From assembly GCA_014762485.1 (NCBI GenBank), contig JABURU010000124.1:1-19325 (forward strand): a DNA stretch of 19,325 nucleotides, given 5' to 3'. This stretch comes from Gammaproteobacteria bacterium (GTDB lineage: Bacteria; Pseudomonadota; Gammaproteobacteria; Thiohalospirales; Thiohalospiraceae). The position numbers were made by a program, and so were the translations under genes. The notes beneath the pieces were generated by a model. That model had not been told where the DNA came from, did no database searches, and worked only from the letters and a program-made list of their open reading frames with translations. Of the stretch, positions 13,865-19,325 are shown one piece after another (position 1 is the first letter of the stretch; each line of letters begins with the position of its first letter).

Positions 13865-15940
13865 TTAGTGTAAACCGCCTTCAATAATCTTATCGAACGC
13901 TTGCTCCTGGCTGGCTTCATCCACGGAGGGATTGGTTAGTAACCATATCTCAAATAGTGTTCCCTCACCCAAAGTCGATTCAACACTGATATTACCGCCA
14001 TATCGGCGAATCAAGCCATAACTGACTGACAGCCCCAGGCCAGTACCATCACTTTTTTTAGTAGAGAAGAAGGGATCAAACAGTCTATCTTTATGCTGTT
14101 CTTCAATACCGCTGCCATTATCCCGAACTCCTATCACAACCCCCTTATCATCCCATTCACGCGTAGTAATAGTAAGTTCGCCATGCTTTTCCATCGCCTG
14201 GATAGCATTCACTAACAGGTTAATAATTACCTGCTGTAACTCCTGACGATTGATATTAACCGATGTCATCGCGGTAAAATTTCTCTTTACCCGAATCTGT
14301 TTTTTATCGATGAGATGACGTACTAATATCAGCGTATCTTCCATCAATTTGTTAATGTTAAGATTCTCTACATCACCACCAAACTCAGTAGGCCTGGAAT
14401 ATTGCAGCAGGTTATTAATAATAGAACGAATACGATCCACCTGTTCAATCACCAGATCGGCTTCAAATTTAACTGGCTCCAGCTTGCTACCCAGTTCCGC
14501 CATCAACACCTCCATGTTGCCAAGGATGACGGCCGTGGGATTATTCAATTCATGAGCAATACCGGCAGTTAATTCACCCAGCGCAGCAAGCTTCTTACTC
14601 ATGACCAATTGCTCGCGCGTCTCTTTTAACAGGTGGATAGTTTCTTTTAAATCGGTGTTCTTTTGTTGTAATTCCCGGGTACGCTCATCGACCTTGTGCT
14701 CCAGCTCCTCACCCGCTTTACGTATTTCTTCTTCACGCTCATGAATCAAGTCCAGCATAGTATCAAACTGGATAGCCAGTTCACCCAATTCATCGTGCGA
14801 TGATACCTGACCTATCCTCGACTCTTTTCCTTGTTGAGTATCTCGTACAACGAGTGTCATTGCTTCAACAGGATGGAAAATTGCCTTGGCCCCGAGGAAA
14901 GCCCAGAAACCGGCAAGCACCATCACTATCACAAACATACCGATAAGTATTTGCAATGCGGCTGTCATTTGTTCACGAAATGGCGCTTCAAGGAAGCCGG
15001 CGTACAGCATACCAACACGTTCACCACTGACATTATAGATAGGCTCATAAGACGAGATATACCAGTCGTTTACTACAAAGGCACGATCAACCCAATTATA
15101 GCCTTCATTCAATACATGGTTACGCACCTTCTCTGAAACGCGCGTGCCCAATGCCCGTTCACCTTTGCCTAATGGCACATTAGTGGAGATGCGAACATCA
15201 TCAAGGAAGATAGTAACGGTACCAATACTCCCCTTCATCAAGCTACCTTCGCCGTAAGCCAGGTCACGTATCGTATCCACTAACTGGAAGTTATTATTGA
15301 TTAGAACACCCACATCAATGACCGCCACCGTTTCATCAACCAGCAAGTCATGAATGGGGTAAACCATTCGCAACATCATTGCGCGGTCTTCTTTCTCTTT
15401 ATCACTGGGCACAGCATAAGGAGTCTTCAGGAGAGGTAGCTCAACACGCTGGGCTAATAACGCACTTTCTTTCTGCAACTCTTGACGACTAAATATCTCT
15501 ATACCAAAAACAGGTGTTCCTTGCATAGCCTGCTCTGTTAAAGTCGATGGCTTACTTTTAAATGGAGGGCTGTCTTCATACAGCCATCTCCCTGACTTAT
15601 CCGTTATATGAATAAAGGCAAGGTTATGCTTTTTCTTCAACTCATCCAGTTGCAGTTGCAGGCTACGAGCATTTCCTTCGTAGAAACTGGTACGAAAAGA
15701 ATATGATTCGGCCAATGCACCAATGGTGCTTAAGTTTGATTGTTTGAATGTTTCAAAGGCATGATGGGCAACAGATAGATCGATACTGACCTTATGGTAA
15801 AGCTGATCATAACCAAAGCGCTGTCCCCAGTGACCGGCAAGAAATAGAACCAGGGGGATAACGAGAAAGATGGGCAGCAACACCAGCAGCAATAATTTAT
15901 ACCGCAAGGTGTTACGTATTTTTTTCAGTAGGCGTCTCAT
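13865..15940 (-). CDS. Membrane sensor histidine kinase (Cache-like sensor, HAMP, HisKA, HATPase)
   Basis: A 691-residue kinase. Membrane helix 1 is at about 14-36; a periplasmic region of about 290 residues (37-328) looks like a double-Cache type ligand sensor with the ending YEPIYNVSGERVGMLYAGF; helix 2 at about 329-350; HAMP about 350-400 (HPVEAMT ... DELGELAIQFDTM); a coiled coil at 396-450; the H-box GELTAGIAHELNNPTA with His463; N-box around Asn578; G1 DNGSGI (607-612); F-box FDPFFSTK; G2 GTGLGLSVS. The H-box is of the NtrB-like class that pairs with NtrC-type regulators. It is 13 bases after the regulator gene in the same operon, so it is its cognate kinase. The ligand is unknown; formate, an oxyanion or a redox signal would suit the neighbours. 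Confidence 0.93.
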   Translation of the reverse strand: MRRLLKKIRNTLRYKLLLLVLLPIFLVIPLVLFLAGHWGQRFGYDQLYHKVSIDLSVAHHAFETFKQSNLSTIGALAESYSFRTSFYEGNARSLQLQLDELKKKHNLAFIHITDKSGRWLYEDSPPFKSKPSTLTEQAMQGTPVFGIEIFSRQELQKESALLAQRVELPLLKTPYAVPSDKEKEDRAMMLRMVYPIHDLLVDETVAVIDVGVLINNNFQLVDTIRDLAYGEGSLMKGSIGTVTIFLDDVRISTNVPLGKGERALGTRVSEKVRNHVLNEGYNWVDRAFVVNDWYISSYEPIYNVSGERVGMLYAGFLEAPFREQMTAALQILIGMFVIVMVLAGFWAFLGAKAIFHPVEAMTLVVRDTQQGKESRIGQVSSHDELGELAIQFDTMLDLIHEREEEIRKAGEELEHKVDERTRELQQKNTDLKETIHLLKETREQLVMSKKLAALGELTAGIAHELNNPTAVILGNMEVLMAELGSKLEPVKFEADLVIEQVDRIRSIINNLLQYSRPTEFGGDVENLNINKLMEDTLILVRHLIDKKQIRVKRNFTAMTSVNINRQELQQVIINLLVNAIQAMEKHGELTITTREWDDKGVVIGVRDNGSGIEEQHKDRLFDPFFSTKKSDGTGLGLSVSYGLIRRYGGNISVESTLGEGTLFEIWLLTNPSVDEASQEQAFDKIIEGGLH

Positions 15941-15953
15941 CTTGCGCCCAGTA

Positions 15954-17474
15954 TTACGCTTCCTGCCACTGCGCGGTTTTACGCTCCATGGTCTTACGCG
16001 ATACCCCTAAGCGACGTGCCGCTTCCGACTTGTTACCATTCACTTCTTGCAGCACTTTCTGCATATGGGCTTTTTCCACGTTATCCATGGTCCAGCCTGC
16101 AGGATACCCCTGTGAAACACCCTGTTCCTGGATTGCGGCATGCTGGCTCCCCTGCAAACAATCCCCGGGAAATTGTCCAAGTAGTAGAGAACGCTCGATA
16201 ATATTTTTAAATTCCCGAATATTACCTGGCCAGGTATATGATTGCAGTCGAATTAAGTCATCGTGATTAAACGGGATCGGCTCTACGCCCAGCTCTTCCG
16301 ACAGGATATTAGAAAAATACTCGGCCAGATCCGGAATATCTTCCACTCGCTCGCGCAAGGCCGGCATACGAATGCTTAACACGTTTAAACGGTAATAGAG
16401 ATCTTCGCGGAACTTACCTAGTTTCACTTCCTCGCTCAGATCACGATTAGTCGCCGCAATGATGCGTACATCAACCGGGACTTCCTGCTCGGTACCAATC
16501 GGACGTATTGCGCGCTCTTCCAGTACTCGCAACAACTTGGCCTGCATGGGCAGTGGCATTTCCCCAATTTCGTCCAGGAACACGGTACCGCCGTTGGCGT
16601 AGTTAAACAGACCCTGACGCGATTTATGCGCACCGGTAAATGCGCCTTTACTATGCCCGAACAGCTCACTCTCCAGCAGCTCAGGTGATATGGAACCACA
16701 GTTTATCGGCGCAAATTCACCCTTGCGGCCACTGCGTTGATGAATGGCACGAGCCGCCAGCTCTTTACCGGTACCGGATTCACCCTCTATTAATATAGTG
16801 GATGGCGTAGGGGCAACACGCTTGATGATGCCACATACCTCCTGCACGGCAGGACTGTGACCAACCATGCCGTCCATTTGCAGGTGTTTATCCAGCTCTC
16901 GGCGCAAAAGAAAGTTTTCACGCTTCAGTTGCTGCCTTTCCAGGCAACGCTCCACCGATGTGAGCATTTGTTCAAGACGAAAAGGCTTGATGATAAAATC
17001 CATCGCCCCGGTACGCAGTGCCTGGATGGCCATATCCAGCTCTGCATAAGCGGTCATAAAGATGACGTCGGTATTGCAGCCCTGCTCACGAAGTGAGGTG
17101 ACCCACTCTACCCCGCTCTCACCTGGCATGCGGATATCCATGATCATCAGGTCAAAATAGCAACGGTCACGTAAGGCTTGGGCCTGCTCGACACTATCGG
17201 CCACCTCAACATACGCGCCCATTTTCTTCAACGCCCGTTCAAGAAAATTACGCATGCCGGGCTCATCATCCACCACCAGGATCGACGCCGATGTGCCTTC
17301 ACCACCCACCTTTTTTACCGGTGCCTGATAACTAGGCACTTCACTGGGATTTACCGCCGCCATATTCACCCTCGCATCCCGAAATATATTATTCACAATA
17401 AGAGCTATTAATATTAGACCTAATAAAAATGAAACACAAAGTACCAATATCCACGATACAAAATACAGGGCCAT
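15954..17474 (-). CDS. NtrC-type sigma-54 response regulator with predicted N-terminal membrane helix
   Basis: A 506-residue activator. Receiver at about 63-180 with phospho-acceptor Asp113 (MIMDIRMPG), acidic Asp69-Asp70 and Lys163; AAA+ domain at about 200-435 with Walker A GESGTGKE (231-238), GAFTGA (277-282) that contacts sigma-54, Walker B VFLDEIGE, and arginine-rich sensor regions; Fis-type helix-turn-helix at about 478-502 (NKSEAARRLGVSRKTMERK). Unusually, residues 1-30 read MALYFVSWILVLCVSFLLGL and on, a hydrophobic helix followed by FRDAR, which would anchor the protein with its domains in the cytoplasm. The 17474 start has a weak ribosome site; Met38 (17363) has GAGGG at good distance and would give a soluble 469-residue form. 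Divergent from tup. Confidence 0.92.
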   Translation of the reverse strand: MALYFVSWILVLCVSFLLGLILIALIVNNIFRDARVNMAAVNPSEVPSYQAPVKKVGGEGTSASILVVDDEPGMRNFLERALKKMGAYVEVADSVEQAQALRDRCYFDLMIMDIRMPGESGVEWVTSLREQGCNTDVIFMTAYAELDMAIQALRTGAMDFIIKPFRLEQMLTSVERCLERQQLKRENFLLRRELDKHLQMDGMVGHSPAVQEVCGIIKRVAPTPSTILIEGESGTGKELAARAIHQRSGRKGEFAPINCGSISPELLESELFGHSKGAFTGAHKSRQGLFNYANGGTVFLDEIGEMPLPMQAKLLRVLEERAIRPIGTEQEVPVDVRIIAATNRDLSEEVKLGKFREDLYYRLNVLSIRMPALRERVEDIPDLAEYFSNILSEELGVEPIPFNHDDLIRLQSYTWPGNIREFKNIIERSLLLGQFPGDCLQGSQHAAIQEQGVSQGYPAGWTMDNVEKAHMQKVLQEVNGNKSEAARRLGVSRKTMERKTAQWQEA

Positions 17475-17499
17475 AATTTACCGCTACGGCACAAGCTGC

Positions 17500-17510
17500 G
17501 TCATTTTGTC
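17500..17510. promoter_or_regulatory. Candidate enhancer site for the tup promoter
   Basis: GTCATTTTGTC, identical to the 11-mer at 5244-5254 and of the same quasi-palindromic form as 8093-8103. It lies about 83-93 bases upstream of the predicted tup start point and just before the regulator gene, so it could serve both. Inferred only from repetition and position. Confidence 0.4.
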
Positions 17511-17566
17511 CTCCCTCTGTTCAGGCTCTAGGGCTTATTCGTCATCTTTTTATGTTCTCTTCCATT

Positions 17567-17582
17567 TGGCACCATTGTTGCA
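17567..17582 (+). promoter_or_regulatory. Sigma-54 (-24/-12) promoter of tupABC
   Basis: TGGCACCATTGTTGCA matches the sigma-54 consensus at TGGCAC and TTGCA, with exactly 10 bases between GG and GC. The predicted start of transcription is near 17593, giving a leader of about 45 bases to tupA. It lies in the divergent gap shared with the NtrC-type regulator gene, the obvious candidate activator. Confidence 0.85.
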
Positions 17583-17637
17583 CCTATAGATAACAAGTGT
17601 CTCTCAATAAGCATTTAATGATATACAGGAGTAGTGT

Positions 17638-18426
17638 GTGAACTTTATCAAGATTTTTCTATCGATTTCACTACTCGTGATAAGTACAGCTGATGCCGCT
17701 ACTTTACGCCTGGCCACAACCACCAGTACGGTCAACTCTGGACTACTGGATTACCTGCTCCCCAGCTATGAGTCCAAAACCGGGAATAAGGTGCATGTCA
17801 TTGCCGTAGGTACCGGCAAGGCGTTACGTATGGGACGTGATGGTGATGTCGATGTGGTATTAGTTCATGCACGTAATGCCGAGCTGGAATTTATCCAGCA
17901 AGGGCATGGCAAAAACCGTCGTGATGTCATGTACAATGACTTCGTGATCGTAGGGCCCAAAGATGATCCCGCCGGGATCAAGGGCATGAAGCGAGCAGGC
18001 CGAGCTCTTTCCAGGGTCGCCGCTATCCAGGCCCGCTTTATCTCTCGAGGTGATAACTCAGGCACCCATAAAAAAGAGCTCAGCCTTTGGGGCAATACCC
18101 AGCACAGTGGACGCTGGTACCTGGAAGCAGGGCAGGGCATGGGCAAGGTATTGCAAATCACCAATGAGATGGGTGGCTACACATTAGTTGACCGCGGCAC
18201 ATGGCTCGCATACCAGGATAAGATTAACCTGATGGTATTAGTAGAGGGTGATAAAAACCTGTTTAACCCCTATGGGGTGATTGCCGTCAACCCCGATAAG
18301 CATAAAGATATTAAATACCGAGAATCGCTTTCGTTTATAAACTGGTTAACCTCTGCCTCGGCGCAGGCCATGATTGGTAATTACCGCATACATAACCAGC
18401 AACTATTTATACCGGACGCGAAATAA
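17638..18426 (+). CDS. tupA: Tungstate-binding protein TupA
   Basis: Periplasmic binding protein of the tungstate ABC importer. The 262-residue product has a Sec signal (about 1-20, cleavage after ADA), then LRLATTTST with the TTTS oxyanion-binding motif at residues 27-30, characteristic of TupA rather than ModA. Family blocks follow: DVDVVLVHARNAE, YNDFVIVGPKDDPAGI, FISRGDNSGTHKKELSLW, GQGMGKVLQITNEMGGYTLVDRGTWLAY. The start is GTG at 17638, six bases after AGGAG (17627-17631). First gene of tupABC. By family, TupA strongly prefers tungstate, which links this transporter to the nearby formate dehydrogenase as a possible tungsten enzyme. Confidence 0.95.
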   Translation: MNFIKIFLSISLLVISTADAATLRLATTTSTVNSGLLDYLLPSYESKTGNKVHVIAVGTGKALRMGRDGDVDVVLVHARNAELEFIQQGHGKNRRDVMYNDFVIVGPKDDPAGIKGMKRAGRALSRVAAIQARFISRGDNSGTHKKELSLWGNTQHSGRWYLEAGQGMGKVLQITNEMGGYTLVDRGTWLAYQDKINLMVLVEGDKNLFNPYGVIAVNPDKHKDIKYRESLSFINWLTSASAQAMIGNYRIHNQQLFIPDAK

Positions 18427-18430
18427 TTCA

Positions 18431-19129
18431 ATGACACTAAGTGAAACCACCAGCGCCGCCATTTTATTACTCCTCAGTGGTAATGAGGCGCTGTGGGAAA
18501 TTATTTCAATCTCCTTTAGCGTCTCATTGCGCGCGATCTTATACGTTACGCCTTTTGCTCTCATACTCGCGTATATTTTTTCCTATTTCAGGATACCAGG
18601 TAAACGTGTTTTGCTTTCCATATTTAACACCATGCTGGCGATCCCCGCGGTGGTGATCGGCTTAACCCTGTACATCTTATTTTCCCGCAGTGGACCAATG
18701 GGTGACTGGAGGTTACTGTTTACCCAGGATGCGATGATCATCGGACAAATGATCATGGCTTTTCCGATTATCCTGGTGATGGCCCATTCGGCCATACAGG
18801 CATCAGATCGTCGGCTATGGGAAACGGCAATCACTTTGGGGGCTTCGCCGATACGCGCCATGGCCACCCTGTTTTACGAAGTACGCTTTGGCTTACTAGC
18901 CGCCATCGTAGCCGGGTTCGGGCGTATTATCGCCGAGGTCGGATGCTCTATGATGGTAGGTGGTAATATCTTGCATGTTACCCGCAACATACCTACGGCC
19001 ATTGCCCTGGAAACCAGTAAGGGTGAGTTTGCACAAGGCATTGCCCTGGGAATCGTTTTATTAATCCTGGCCTTAACCTTAAATCTGGGATTGGGCTTTT
19101 TTCAGGGACGAGGAGAACTTCGCTCATGA
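18431..19129 (+). CDS. tupB: Tungstate ABC transporter permease TupB
   Basis: Integral membrane permease of 232 residues with about five or six helices. The EAA-type loop that docks the ATPase reads LWETAITLGASPIRAMATLFYEV. It starts at the ATG at 18431 (MTLSETTSAA), four bases after the tupA stop, which suggests coupling; an in-frame upstream start at 18374 would overlap tupA by 53 bases and adds a non-hydrophobic leader, so I reject it. The stop overlaps the tupC start by four bases. Family and role follow from tupA and the permease motif. Confidence 0.93.
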   Translation: MTLSETTSAAILLLLSGNEALWEIISISFSVSLRAILYVTPFALILAYIFSYFRIPGKRVLLSIFNTMLAIPAVVIGLTLYILFSRSGPMGDWRLLFTQDAMIIGQMIMAFPIILVMAHSAIQASDRRLWETAITLGASPIRAMATLFYEVRFGLLAAIVAGFGRIIAEVGCSMMVGGNILHVTRNIPTAIALETSKGEFAQGIALGIVLLILALTLNLGLGFFQGRGELRS

Positions 19130-19325
19130 GCCCCCTGTATCAGTTTACAGACATTGAGATGAGATTTGGCTCATCAGCCCTGTTTCATATTGATGAACTG
19201 GAAATACACTCGGGCCGCTGCTACTTGTTTACCGGGGCCAATGGCACGGGTAAAACGACCTTATTAAAGATTATGGCGGGTTTATTAAAACCATCCCATT
19301 GCCTGATCAGCCAGGGTAGCCAGGC
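19126..19325 (+). CDS. tupC: Tungstate ABC transporter ATP-binding protein TupC, 3' end cut by window
   Basis: The first 66 residues of an ABC ATPase: FTDIEMRFGSSALFHIDELEI followed in frame by the Walker A motif TGANGTGKTTLLKIMAGLLKP (given here in overlapping parts, residues about 39-59). It begins by ATGA overlap with tupB, with AGGAG ten bases upstream. It would power tungstate import by TupB. The rest lies beyond the window, so the signature motif and Walker B cannot be checked. Confidence 0.9.
   Translation, partial: MSPLYQFTDIEMRFGSSALFHIDELEIHSGRCYLFTGANGTGKTTLLKIMAGLLKPSHCLISQGSQ

Noticed and set aside
17498..17512. Minus-strand -24/-12 promoter for the regulator gene (GGACAAAATGACGCA)
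   Set aside because: GG-N10-GC spacing fits but both boxes are poor, and the same core occurs at 5244 without the GC, so a protein-binding site is the better reading.
18374..18430. Longer N-terminus for TupB
   Set aside because: Overlaps tupA heavily and adds a polar leader not expected in the permease.
1..19325. CRISPR arrays, tRNA, rRNA, insertion sequences
   Set aside because: No regularly spaced repeats, no tRNA-like or rRNA-like sequence and no transposase or terminal inverted repeats seen, including around the mer genes.

Overview
The window is a bacterial locus for respiratory formate oxidation and its metal supply. Periplasmic Tat-exported formate dehydrogenase with a cytochrome b subunit, TorD-type chaperone, DUF3305/DUF3306 genes, TupABC tungstate uptake and MerTPA together suggest a gammaproteobacterium of moderate G+C, possibly marine. 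No rRNA or other marker is present, so the genus cannot be given.

Layout. (1) Positions 1-7993, minus strand: one long fdh operon, in transcription order a DUF3305 protein, a DUF3306 protein, a multi-cluster Fe-S protein, a TorD-like chaperone, a small Tat-signal protein (FdhX type), the catalytic subunit FdhA, the Fe-S subunit FdhB, a small lipoprotein, and the membrane subunit FdhC, cut by the window edge. (2) Positions 8240-11036, plus strand, divergent: moaA, fdhD and a one-component HTH plus periplasmic-binding-protein-like regulator, packed with touching or overlapping ends. (3) Positions 11037-11515: 479 bases without a convincing gene, ending in a mer promoter/operator. (4) Positions 11516-13846, plus strand: merT, merP, merA, with no merR in view. 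(5) Positions 13865-17474, minus strand: a two-component pair, an NtrC-type regulator followed by its membrane histidine kinase. (6) From 17638, plus strand: tupA, tupB and the start of tupC (tungstate ABC transporter), cut by the window edge.

How it fits together. TupABC would bring in tungstate, MoaA starts the pterin cofactor, FdhD supplies sulfur to the metal centre, TorD and FdhX-type proteins assist FdhA maturation, and FdhABC oxidises formate in the periplasm and passes electrons to the quinone pool. The most interesting structure is regulatory. A perfect sigma-54 (-24/-12) promoter precedes tupA, weaker -24/-12-like elements face both ways in the moaA/fdh intergenic region, and another lies before the torD-like gene. 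Quasi-palindromes of the form GWCA-AAA-TGWC (either strand) lie about 50-145 bases upstream of these promoters. The only sigma-54 activator in view is the adjacent NtrC-type protein, which carries a predicted N-terminal transmembrane helix, unusual for this family. The inferred model is one membrane-associated two-component system coordinating tungstate uptake, cofactor synthesis and formate dehydrogenase. The mer genes look like an accessory insertion between the two halves of this locus.
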